A DNA stretch of 64,000 nt from Mixta hanseatica (GTDB taxonomy: Bacteria > Pseudomonadota > Gammaproteobacteria > Enterobacterales > Enterobacteriaceae), in NCBI RefSeq assembly GCF_023517775.1, contig NZ_CP082904.1:1674001-1738000 (forward strand), in the 5' to 3' direction. Below, one piece after another: positions 27,076 through 35,231 of the stretch; within the stretch, counting starts at the first letter, position 1, and every line of letters starts with the position of its first letter. Below the pieces are notes generated by a model. The model was not told where the DNA came from. It made no database searches and saw only the letters and a list, made by a program, of their open reading frames with translations. The translations under genes and the position numbers were made by a program.

Positions 27076-29742
27076 ATGAGAAATCGCATAAGCAGGCCCA
27101 CGTACCTAAAATACCATCCAGTAGCAACGTTTATTCTGTTATCTTTAGCTGGCGTGGCGCAGGCCGATTCCGTCAGCAAGCTGACAAATTCCGTTGTTAA
27201 TGGCGTAACGGTTGTTAATATTAACGAAGCGAATGAGCATGGTGTTTCTCATAATATCTATAATAAATTTAATGTGGATAAAAAAGGGCTGATCTTTAAT
27301 AACAGTCAAAATGCTATAAAAACCACGTTGGCAGGGGATATACAAGGCAATAGCAATCTGACATCAGGCGCAGCGAAAGTCATTCTTAATGAAGTTATTT
27401 CTAAAAACCAGAGTGCCCTGCAGGGCTGGTTAGAAGTAGCTGGAAACAAAGCGCATCTTATTATTGCTAACCCAAATGGCATTAGCTGTCAGGGCTGCGG
27501 TTTTATCAATGCGGAAAAAGTGACTGTCACTACCGGTAAACCCGATATGCAGAACGGTATGCTGAAAGGCTATAACGTTAATGGCGGGATGGTGACGCTC
27601 GCCCAGCTGGAAAGCGCCTCGCCAACGGAAATCTTAGCGCGCTCCGTTATCGTTAGCGGCAAAGTTTTTGCTGAAGAGCTCGCGGTGGTAACCGGAAATA
27701 ACTATGTTGATATAACAGGAAAAACAACCGGCACGGTCAAAGCGCAGGGCTATCGCCAGACGTACGGTATCGATGTTGCGGCTCTCGGTGGCATGTATGC
27801 CAATAAGATTAAGCTGGTTAGCAGTGAAAAAGGCGTTGGAGTGCGCAACAGCGGTATTATCGCGGGTAACGCTGATATACAGATCGATAGCAGTGGCAAA
27901 ATTATTAATAACAATGCAAAAATACAAGCGGCCGGATCGATACTGGTCAAGGCACAACAAGGTCTGGAAAATATCACCGGTAGAATAAGCAGTAATAACT
28001 CTTTAACTATAGATATGCCCAAAGGATCAATTGATAATAATCGCGCAGGGATGATTGCGGCAGAAAAAGATATTACTGTAAGCAGCAGCGCATTTAATAA
28101 CATCAATGGGAAAATATCAGCGGGCGGTACGCTGGCAATCAATACACATAATAATACATTGCTTAACCGTGGAAAGGGCGATTCCGTCGGAATTCATGCC
28201 ACCGTAGTGAAGCTGCAAACGGGCTGGCTGGATAATCATCATGGTCTGGTAAAGGGCCACAGTATCGATGCGGCGGCGTCCAGCCTTTATAATAACGATG
28301 GCACGATTGAAGCTACCGGCGATATGAAAATAAGCAGTAACGCAAATATAGACAACCGGCAAGGGTTAATCCGCTCCACTGTGGGCTATCTTCATCTTGA
28401 TGTTGCCAGAGGTAGCATCAACAACGGCAATACAAGAACAGCCGATACATTTAGCGGCGATTCGCAAGGAATCATTGCTGGCGAGGGAGGTATTAACATT
28501 AATACTACTTCGTTCGATAATCGCACCGGGCAAATCGCATCGAAAGGGGATATCTCTATTACTGCTACATCGGGTATGGATAACTATCAGGGTAAAGTAA
28601 CAGGCGACAAAAATATCTCCATGAAAGCAGGTTCACTATTCAATGGTCAGGCTGGTATTAGCAGTACGGGAAATATTGATGTCGAGCTGGAAGATACTTT
28701 TGCCAATAATATCGGCATCCTCAATTCTGACGAAGGTAACATCATAATAAAGGCCATGCATGTTAATAATAAGGGCGGGATTATAAACGGCAGTGATGTT
28801 AATATTCAGGTGAAATCCACTCTGGATAATAGCGCTGCTTTAATGGTGGCGAATAAAAATTTAATCATAACTGCCGCTGGCATGGTGAATAACAGCAATG
28901 CCGAGGACTTTGGTACTGTTTATGGCGGTTACCTGGCAATGCCGAATCAAAAGGGAGGCATGGTTGGCAGGGAAAACGTTGTCATAGATGCCGGGCAATT
29001 GAATAATGAAAATAGCCGTATCGTTTCCGAATTTGGTGCGCTCGCGATTAAGAGTAAGAAAAATATTAATAACGCACTCGGTAGAATCGTGGCTAATTCA
29101 GGTGCTTCCCAGATTAACGCGCAAAGTATTAATAATGACGAAGCTACGATAAGCAGCAAAGGGAGCATGACGATTAATACGGTCTCACTGTCTAATTACG
29201 GTTCAGGCAATCCTATTGATAATGATGCAACCGGGATTATCGCTGCTGATAAAAATTTAACGGTTAATATAGGTAGCAACTTCGTTAATTACGGTTGGGT
29301 AAATGCCAATGAGAATGCTTCTGTTACGGTAGCTGGCATATTTTCTAATCGTAATGTTGTTAGTGCTGGACAGGATTTAACGATTACCACAAAAAATAAC
29401 ATTTACAACTATCGAGACATGGCTGCAGCTAACCATCTGCTGCTTAAAGCTTCTGCAAACATAAAAAATATGTCGGGTGCTAATATAAAAGGAGTGGTGT
29501 CAACCGCAGTTGAGGCTAAAGGCGAATTGGTCAATCAGGGGAATATTGTTAGCGATAACAAGTTAATCTTTCATGTCGACAAAAATATCTATAATTACAG
29601 TAATATATTAACCAGTGGATCGGCCATTATCCACGGGAAAAATTTGTTAAACAGTGGTAGTAAAGCTTATATGGGGGGAGTAATGGGCATGGAGCTAAAA
29701 GCCGATAACATTTCCAATAGCGGGACATTTGTTGGGCTTTAA
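27076..29742 (+). CDS. Two-partner secretion exoprotein TpsA (FHA-type), short
   Basis: 888-residue secreted protein. Signal peptide (about residues 1-30, ending AQA), then the TPS secretion domain with NPNGISCQGCGFIN (NPNGI motif and paired Cys as in ShlA/HecA). The rest (about 270-888) is beta-helix repeats rich in Asn, Ile and Gly (patterns like DNRxGxI and SLFNGQAGI). There is no C-terminal toxin or large adhesin part; known relatives are usually well over 1,500 residues. A hairpin follows the stop, so the end may be natural. Codon use is AT-rich compared with neighbours. Partner tpsB is downstream behind an IS1. Confidence 0.88.
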   Translation: MRNRISRPTYLKYHPVATFILLSLAGVAQADSVSKLTNSVVNGVTVVNINEANEHGVSHNIYNKFNVDKKGLIFNNSQNAIKTTLAGDIQGNSNLTSGAAKVILNEVISKNQSALQGWLEVAGNKAHLIIANPNGISCQGCGFINAEKVTVTTGKPDMQNGMLKGYNVNGGMVTLAQLESASPTEILARSVIVSGKVFAEELAVVTGNNYVDITGKTTGTVKAQGYRQTYGIDVAALGGMYANKIKLVSSEKGVGVRNSGIIAGNADIQIDSSGKIINNNAKIQAAGSILVKAQQGLENITGRISSNNSLTIDMPKGSIDNNRAGMIAAEKDITVSSSAFNNINGKISAGGTLAINTHNNTLLNRGKGDSVGIHATVVKLQTGWLDNHHGLVKGHSIDAAASSLYNNDGTIEATGDMKISSNANIDNRQGLIRSTVGYLHLDVARGSINNGNTRTADTFSGDSQGIIAGEGGININTTSFDNRTGQIASKGDISITATSGMDNYQGKVTGDKNISMKAGSLFNGQAGISSTGNIDVELEDTFANNIGILNSDEGNIIIKAMHVNNKGGIINGSDVNIQVKSTLDNSAALMVANKNLIITAAGMVNNSNAEDFGTVYGGYLAMPNQKGGMVGRENVVIDAGQLNNENSRIVSEFGALAIKSKKNINNALGRIVANSGASQINAQSINNDEATISSKGSMTINTVSLSNYGSGNPIDNDATGIIAADKNLTVNIGSNFVNYGWVNANENASVTVAGIFSNRNVVSAGQDLTITTKNNIYNYRDMAAANHLLLKASANIKNMSGANIKGVVSTAVEAKGELVNQGNIVSDNKLIFHVDKNIYNYSNILTSGSAIIHGKNLLNSGSKAYMGGVMGMELKADNISNSGTFVGL

Positions 29743-29752
29743 TTGAGGAATA

Positions 29753-29777
29753 AAAGCGGTAGGTCGATTACCGCTTT
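29753..29777 (+). terminator. Hairpin after tpsA
   Basis: 9-bp stem (AAAGCGGTA with TACCGCTTT), 7-base loop, starting 11 bases after the tpsA stop. Only three T follow, so it may be a weak terminator or an mRNA processing/stability element between tpsA and tpsB. The IS1 target duplication begins at its last base. Confidence 0.5.
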
Positions 29778-29785
29778 GTTCATTG
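29777..29785. repeat. Left 9-bp target site duplication of IS1
   Basis: TGTTCATTG directly before the left end of IS1, repeated exactly at 30554-30562 after the right end. Confidence 0.95.
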
Positions 29786-29840
29786 GGTGATGCTGCCAAC
29801 TTACTGATTTAGTGTATGATGGTGTTTTTGAGGTGCTCCA

Positions 29841-30116
29841 GTGGCTTCTGTTTCTATCAGCTGTCCCTCCTGTTCAGCTACTGACGGGGTGGTGCGTAAC
29901 GGCAAAAGCACCGCCGGACATCAGCGCTATCTCTGCTCTCACTGCCGTAAAACATGGCAACTGCAGTTCACTTACACCGCTTCTCAACCCGGTACGCACC
30001 AGAAAATCATTGATATGGCCATGAATGGCGTTGGATGCCGGGCAACTGCCCGCATTATGGGCGTTGGCCTCAACACGATTTTACGTCACTTAAAAAACTC
30101 AGGCCGCAGTCGGTAA
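29841..30116 (+). CDS. insA: IS1 protein InsA
   Basis: 91-residue zinc-finger and helix-turn-helix protein of IS1 (four Cys in [12 protein letters not shown] and LCSHCRKTW). It binds the IS ends and represses transposase synthesis; when ribosomes shift -1 at the A6C tract (30092-30098) it is extended into InsB to give the InsAB' transposase. GTG start, as known for IS1. Confidence 0.95.
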
Positions 30117-30538
30117 CCTCGCGCATACAGCCGGGCAGTGACGTCATCGTCTGCGCGGAAATGGACGAACAGTGGGGCTATGTCGGGGCTAAATCGCGCC
30201 AGCGCTGGCTGTTTTACGCGTATGACAGGCTCCGGAAGACGGTTGTTGCGCACGTATTCGGTGAACGCACTATGGCGACGCTGGGGCGTCTTATGAGCCT
30301 GCTGTCACCCTTTGACGTGGTGATATGGATGACGGATGGCTGGCCGCTGTATGAATCCCGCCTGAAGGGAAAGCTGCACGTAATCAGCAAGCGATATACG
30401 CAGCGAATTGAGCGGCATAACCTGAATCTGAGGCAGCACCTGGCACGGCTGGGACGGAAGTCGCTGTCGTTCTCAAAATCGGTGGAGCTGCATGACAAAG
30501 TCATCGGGCATTATCTGAACATAAAACACTATCAATAA
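30035..30538 (+). CDS. insB: IS1 InsB (transposase catalytic part)
   Basis: 167-residue open frame carrying the IS1 catalytic region, made as the InsAB' fusion by -1 frameshifting from insA. The [32 protein letters not shown] and [15 protein letters not shown] blocks of the IS1 DDE-type domain are intact, with no stop or deletion. Confidence 0.94.
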
Positions 30539-30553
30539 GTTGGAGTCATTACC

Positions 30554-30562
30554 TGTTCATTG
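30554..30562. repeat. Right 9-bp target site duplication of IS1
   Basis: TGTTCATTG directly after the right end of IS1, identical to the left copy at 29777-29785. Confidence 0.95.
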
Positions 30563-30571
30563 AGTTGATTA

Positions 30572-32212
30572 ATGACAAATCCAGTTGGCCTTATACGTTT
30601 GGTTTTTTTATTACCCTGTTTTGCTGCAGCACAAAGTAACGTGGAGCAGTTGATAAAAGAACAGCAAAATAACGATAGCGCTGTTCGCCAACAAAACCAG
30701 GTAAAGAAAAAAGATATCTATTCCAGCCACGAAACCAGAGAAACGGATAATCTTACGCTTCCTGATGAGCGCCCTTGCTTCAGGATAGATAAGATGATTG
30801 TAAAGCATAGTTTTCTAAAACAATCAGTCACAGATAAAATCAAGGAAGATAGTGTGGGGCGATGCCTGGGAAAACAAGGGATAACGCTGCTGGCGCAAAA
30901 ACTGCAAGACCGATTTATTAATGCGGGCTATGTTACGACACGGGTTGAAATTCCGCTACAGGACTTATCCTCCAATGTGCTGATATTAAATGTTATCCCC
31001 GGAAGAATTGATGAACTGACGATTGTAAATGATCATGTTTCTCGTGTCATTCTGCCTTTTAAGCAAGGCGATATTCTTAATGTCAGGGATGTTGAACAGG
31101 GCCTGGAAAATCTACAGCGTGTGCCGGGTATGGATGTTAAAATTAATATTGAACCAGCAAAACGTGAGGGATACAGTAAAATCATCGTTTATCCTAATCG
31201 TAAAAAAAAGGGCAATATTCGCGTGTCGGCTAATAACTGGGGCGATAAAAACACTGGGGGCTATGTAATGGGTGCTTCAGGATATGCCTATAACCTGGCT
31301 CATCTAAACGATATCTTTTACCTTTCCGGTAGCCGAAGCGTATCAGGTGGCTATAGCAGCATAAGCAGCGATTATTCTTTCCCATTGGGTTATTGGGAGT
31401 ATGAAGTTTTTTACAGTCATAGCTATTCTCGTCAGCGGATAGATTTAGACGATCTCAATAACTATAGCGGTGAAAGCCACTATGTGAGTATCAAAAGCGC
31501 CAGAATGCTTTATCGCGACAGAGATAAAAAATTTGCCGCCTTTATCGAAGCGTTAAGAAGGAAGTCTGACTATCAACTGGGTGACATTGAACTGGCACGG
31601 CAAAAACGCGATATGAGTAACGTTCGTCTTGGCATTAATTATAAACAAAACTATGCTGCTGCCATGCTCGATAGCACCCTGGCGTATCAGCGTTTTACTC
31701 GCTGGGGCGGCGGGCACCTGGCGCCTGATATGGCTGCGGGCGAGGTAAGTTCAACCAGCCAGCGGCTTAATCTGGATGTAAATTATATTAGGCGACTGAG
31801 CGATAGCTCTTTATCCGCCTACTATGACCTTAAGCTGGCGATACAATATGCGCCTGCAGCTTTAGTTTTACAGGATCAGCTCTCGCTTGGTAGCCGCTGG
31901 GACGTGCGGGGCTTTGAAAACAGTACGGGTCTCTATGGCGATAAAGGATTTTATCTGCAAAACACCGTGAGTTTCCCGACGAAGTTTACGGGGGGTGAAT
32001 ATTATAGTGGCCTCGACTATGGCGAAATTTCAACTTCGTCCTCTTCGCAGCAGCAGGGCGCAACAAAAAGATTAATGGGCGCAACCGCAGGTGTAAAAGG
32101 CAGCATCAACTCGCTGGGATACGACCTCTCATTTTCCGTTCCGCTGCGTTATCCTGCCGAATTGAAAACCAATCGGATGACGCTGAGCTTTAATTTGTTT
32201 TATCTAATATAA
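30572..32212 (+). CDS. Two-partner secretion outer-membrane transporter TpsB (ShlB/FhaC family)
   Basis: 546 residues. Signal peptide (to about residue 20), a helix/linker segment, then POTRA domains (about 65-220, including PCFRIDKMIVK and GYVTTRVEIP) and a 16-strand Omp85-type barrel. The conserved VRGF motif in the L6 loop is present (WDVRGFENSTGLYGDKGFYLQN), and the chain closes with an aromatic, strand-like C-terminus (LSFNLFYLI). It exports the TpsA protein. IS1 now sits 18 bp upstream of its start, so transcription from the tpsA promoter is probably impaired. Confidence 0.92.
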   Translation: MTNPVGLIRLVFLLPCFAAAQSNVEQLIKEQQNNDSAVRQQNQVKKKDIYSSHETRETDNLTLPDERPCFRIDKMIVKHSFLKQSVTDKIKEDSVGRCLGKQGITLLAQKLQDRFINAGYVTTRVEIPLQDLSSNVLILNVIPGRIDELTIVNDHVSRVILPFKQGDILNVRDVEQGLENLQRVPGMDVKINIEPAKREGYSKIIVYPNRKKKGNIRVSANNWGDKNTGGYVMGASGYAYNLAHLNDIFYLSGSRSVSGGYSSISSDYSFPLGYWEYEVFYSHSYSRQRIDLDDLNNYSGESHYVSIKSARMLYRDRDKKFAAFIEALRRKSDYQLGDIELARQKRDMSNVRLGINYKQNYAAAMLDSTLAYQRFTRWGGGHLAPDMAAGEVSSTSQRLNLDVNYIRRLSDSSLSAYYDLKLAIQYAPAALVLQDQLSLGSRWDVRGFENSTGLYGDKGFYLQNTVSFPTKFTGGEYYSGLDYGEISTSSSSQQQGATKRLMGATAGVKGSINSLGYDLSFSVPLRYPAELKTNRMTLSFNLFYLI

Positions 32213-32328
32213 TAATTAAAACAATAAAAAGGAAGGGCGCAAATAGCTTTAACAATGTCGCATGATAGAATATATGCTATTGCCGTCGTTGCTATTGTTG
32301 CGGATAATTAATCTCACAGGGCGTGAAT

Positions 32329-33080
32329 ATGTATATGTATAATGATCTTGCCAATAAAATTGTGTTAGTCACCGGGGCCAGCGGCGATATTGGATTGGCT
32401 ATCTGCAGGCAGTTCCTACAGCAGCAGTGTCAGGTTTATGCCCTGTATAAGTCTCACCGCGATGGGCTAACGCAATTAAAAAGCAGCCATCCACAGGGGG
32501 AGCAGCTGCATATTATTCCGTGCGATTTAACCGATGGCACGGCGATTGAGCAGCTTTGCATCTATCTGGCTAAAACGGCGGGAAACGTTGATATTCTGGT
32601 GAATAACGCCGGCATGGTAAGAGACAGCCTGTTCGCCACTATGCGTTTCGAAGAATTCAGCAGCGTGATAGAGACTAACCTGTTAGCGCTCTTCAGGCTG
32701 ACCAAACGGGCGCTAATGCTGTTAAGAGGTTCTGAGGCGCCGGTGATTATCAATGTCACTTCGATTGCGGCGCTGGTCGCCAGTCCGGGGCAAATTAATT
32801 ACAGCACCTCTAAAAGCGCCATTTTAGGTTTTACGCGCACGCTGGCGGCGGAAATGGCGCCAGCGTGCGGGTTAATGCGGTAGCGCCCGGAATGATTGAA
32901 TCCGGCATGGTTAAAAAAGTCCCCCGGACCGTGGTAAGAGCAATGATTAACAGCATCCCGCTGAAACGGTTAGGGCAGTGCACGGAGATCGCTAATGCTA
33001 TTGTTTATTTAAGTTCGTCCGCCTCCAGTTACATTGTGGGGCAAACCCTGGTTATTGATGGCGGCCTGGTTATGCGCTGA
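32329..33080 (+). pseudogene. 3-oxoacyl-ACP reductase (FabG-like SDR), frameshifted
   Basis: Short-chain dehydrogenase split into two frames. The first (32329-32883) carries the cofactor loop VTGASGDIG, NNAGM, the catalytic Ser in NVTSIAAL and the YSTSK Tyr/Lys. The second (frame of 32865-33080) continues with RVNAVAPGMIES and ends YIVGQTLVIDGGLVMR. The shift is near 32862-32870: one base missing relative to an intact gene. Either a real mutation (most active-site residues lie upstream, but the C-terminal dimer region is lost) or a sequence error. First gene of the synthase cluster; the last base overlaps the next ATG. Confidence 0.85.
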
Positions 33081-33628
33081 TGAAGAACGATTCTATTCCA
33101 CCGCAGGTTTTTCTTGAAATGGGCGGCTGGCGGCAGCCTTTGTTAATGGTCGATCGGATTAATAATTATCAATATGGTGAAAATGGCTCAATTCAGGTGA
33201 TTAAGCATATAACCTATAACGAACCCTATATGCAGGGGCATTTTCCGGACAACCCCATTATGCCTGGTGCGATCATCGCTGAAGTCTTTGGTCAGGCAAG
33301 CGAGTACTTCTCATTCCTGACGGATATATGCGATATCTATCGTCAGCGTTATGGTGTCAAACTGCAATCGCTGCATGATATTTGCAGTGAAATCGAACGT
33401 CCGGATATGAGAGATATTATTCGCGGTCGGCGTGCCCAGGTCCAGGGCGTTTTAGCTGCGCAGAATCTTAAATTTAAAGATATTGCCTATCCAGGGGATA
33501 CGCTTGAGGTAGCAAGCCAGCTGATCTTTTCAGATAACAATGGCTTTAAACATTATTCCGTTAGTGCTCACGTTGGGAAAAGGCTTATTAGCAAAGGAAC
33601 TATTATCAATTACCGGGAAGTAAAATAA
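33080..33628 (+). CDS. FabA/FabZ-like 3-hydroxyacyl-ACP dehydratase
   Basis: 182-residue hot-dog-fold protein. Catalytic His54 lies in QGHFPDNPIMPG and the acidic partner Glu68 in IIAEVFGQ, as in FabZ. It would remove water from a 3-hydroxyacyl-ACP. It is somewhat longer than housekeeping FabZ (about 150) owing to an insertion around residues 80-115. TGATG overlap with the reductase indicates translational coupling. A specialised cluster enzyme rather than the primary FabZ (inference). Confidence 0.85.
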   Translation: MKNDSIPPQVFLEMGGWRQPLLMVDRINNYQYGENGSIQVIKHITYNEPYMQGHFPDNPIMPGAIIAEVFGQASEYFSFLTDICDIYRQRYGVKLQSLHDICSEIERPDMRDIIRGRRAQVQGVLAAQNLKFKDIAYPGDTLEVASQLIFSDNNGFKHYSVSAHVGKRLISKGTIINYREVK

Positions 33629-33648
33629 TAACAATTAGGAAAATTATT

Positions 33649-33942
33649 ATGGAAGATATGCAGAAAGATATAGCCGAGCGTAAAGCGATCCTGCTCACCC
33701 TTAAAAAAGAAATCATTCAACGTTTAAATATTCAACGTGAACCCGGCCAGATTGATGATGATACGCCGCTGTTTGGCAATGGTTTGAAGCTTGATTCAGT
33801 GGATGCGACAGAAATTCTGGTACTGCTTGATAAGGTTTTCGATGTTCAGATCAGCGAAGGTGACGATCCTGCATTTATGCGCACTCTTAATAATCTGGCC
33901 TCTTTTATTATTCAGAAAACCAGAGCCGTCAAACAACCCTAA
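33649..33942 (+). CDS. Acyl carrier protein of the cluster
   Basis: 97-residue acidic carrier protein. The phosphopantetheine attachment Ser50 is in LKLDSVDATEIL, the equivalent of the DSL motif (here DSV). It is the only carrier protein seen in the cluster. Good AGGA ribosome-binding site. No phosphopantetheinyl transferase is present nearby, so a housekeeping one must act. Confidence 0.88.
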   Translation: MEDMQKDIAERKAILLTLKKEIIQRLNIQREPGQIDDDTPLFGNGLKLDSVDATEILVLLDKVFDVQISEGDDPAFMRTLNNLASFIIQKTRAVKQP

Positions 33943-33965
33943 CAACAAGTGACCAGGAAATCGAC

Positions 33966-35123
33966 ATGACCGTGCTTCATGACTTGCATTTAGCTAATCA
34001 GGCCAGAATGGGCCGATATAATCATAAAGACGTGCCTGCTTCTTATCACGAGTCAGCCTGTGAGTACCGGGCCGTAAGAGAAAATGCGCTGTTGGTTGAT
34101 TACTCGCATATGTCGATTGTCAGCGTAATGGGCGAGGATGCCTGGGTACTGGTGAATTACTGCGTTTCTGCTGATGTGGCTGCCCTGCGTGATGAACAGG
34201 CGCTTTATTCACTGATGCTGGATGAAAAGGGCATGCTACAGGGAGACCTTTATATTCTTTGCACTGAAGAGGGTTATTACCTGCTGACGGAAAATATGTC
34301 CTGCGCGCAGGTTATCGCCTGTTTACAACAGGCGTTACAGATGGCTGAGGCGCTGGATATTCAACAGGCGCCGCAAATCAACGCGCTGGATGAAGCGGGG
34401 TGGGGCGCGGTGTTGCTGGAAGGGCCATACTCGTGGGAAATAGTGGCAGAAATTTACGGTTTTGATGTTATCGGTTTGCCCTACCATGAATTTATGCCTA
34501 CCTCTGACGATCTCATCCTCCTCCGCTGCGGTAAACATGGCGAATATGGCTATTTAATGGTGGGAGAGCAAAGCGCGCTGGCAGCGCTGTGGCTAAAACT
34601 GCTCAAAGCCGGCGAGAGGTTTCAGTTGAAAGCGGGCGGCCTGGATTATCAGCAAATCGTCAGGATTGAAAATCCCTGTTGGGACGCCCGCAGCATGAAC
34701 GAGTGGCGTAATCCCGTTGAGCTGCAGCTGCAGTGGGCCATTGATTACCATAAAGAGGACTTTATTGGGAGATCGGCGGTTGAGGCGATCTCTCATCACG
34801 GCGTCACGCGTAAGCTTATCGGCATTATTCCGCAAGAAGAACGCGCGATAATCAGCGCCAATGATCGGGTGCTGATCGAGAAGCAAGAAGTGGGGAAGAT
34901 TATAAAAAGCATTTATTCGCCTGCCCGAGACGCTTTTATTGCCCTGGCGATGATCGATACCGCCTGGGCCTGGTCCGACATTTCAGGGTTTAGACTGCAA
35001 ACCGCGCAGGGCAACATTGCGGCGATGACGCAAAATCTGCCTTTCCTTTATAACCTCAGTATGCGGGTAAGCCCAACGGAACACAGTTTTACTGATGCCG
35101 CCAAACGTCGCTATACGGAATAG
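33966..35123 (+). CDS. GcvT/YgfZ-family folate-binding protein (aminomethyltransferase-like)
   Basis: 385-residue protein with the fold pattern of glycine-cleavage T protein: N-terminal ENALLVDYSHMS, central SLMLDEKGMLQGDLYIL (one of the two Asp of the GcvT DD motif kept), RIENPCWDARSMNEWRNPVEL, and C-terminal KLIGII...GKIIKSIYSP barrel. In a synthase cluster it may transfer or remove a one-carbon group on the product or on an amine starter. It is not part of a gcv operon, and substrate is unknown. Confidence 0.75.
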   Translation: MTVLHDLHLANQARMGRYNHKDVPASYHESACEYRAVRENALLVDYSHMSIVSVMGEDAWVLVNYCVSADVAALRDEQALYSLMLDEKGMLQGDLYILCTEEGYYLLTENMSCAQVIACLQQALQMAEALDIQQAPQINALDEAGWGAVLLEGPYSWEIVAEIYGFDVIGLPYHEFMPTSDDLILLRCGKHGEYGYLMVGEQSALAALWLKLLKAGERFQLKAGGLDYQQIVRIENPCWDARSMNEWRNPVELQLQWAIDYHKEDFIGRSAVEAISHHGVTRKLIGIIPQEERAIISANDRVLIEKQEVGKIIKSIYSPARDAFIALAMIDTAWAWSDISGFRLQTAQGNIAAMTQNLPFLYNLSMRVSPTEHSFTDAAKRRYTE

Positions 35124-35231
35124 CGGATAAGGCCGTAAGCATTCCGCGCGTTATGCGGGTCATAGATTAATTAACAGCCGGGCATGGCCTGGACGCCAAC
35201 GCTGATGACGTTATTTTCGTCAGGGATGAAG

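Larger units (their letters stand above)
29786..30553 (+). mobile_element. IS1 insertion sequence, complete
   Basis: 768 bp, the exact length of IS1, beginning GGTGATGCTGCCAAC and ending GGAGTCATTACC (imperfect terminal inverted repeats). insA, insB and the A6C frameshift signal are intact, so it looks active. Perfect 9-bp target duplications on both sides indicate a simple and probably recent transposition into the 52-bp gap between tpsA and tpsB. Confidence 0.97.

Noticed and set aside
29742..29786. IS1 as the cause of the short TpsA
   Set aside because: The tpsA stop lies 43 bp before IS1, and joining the two target-duplication flanks does not extend the frame, so IS1 did not truncate it.
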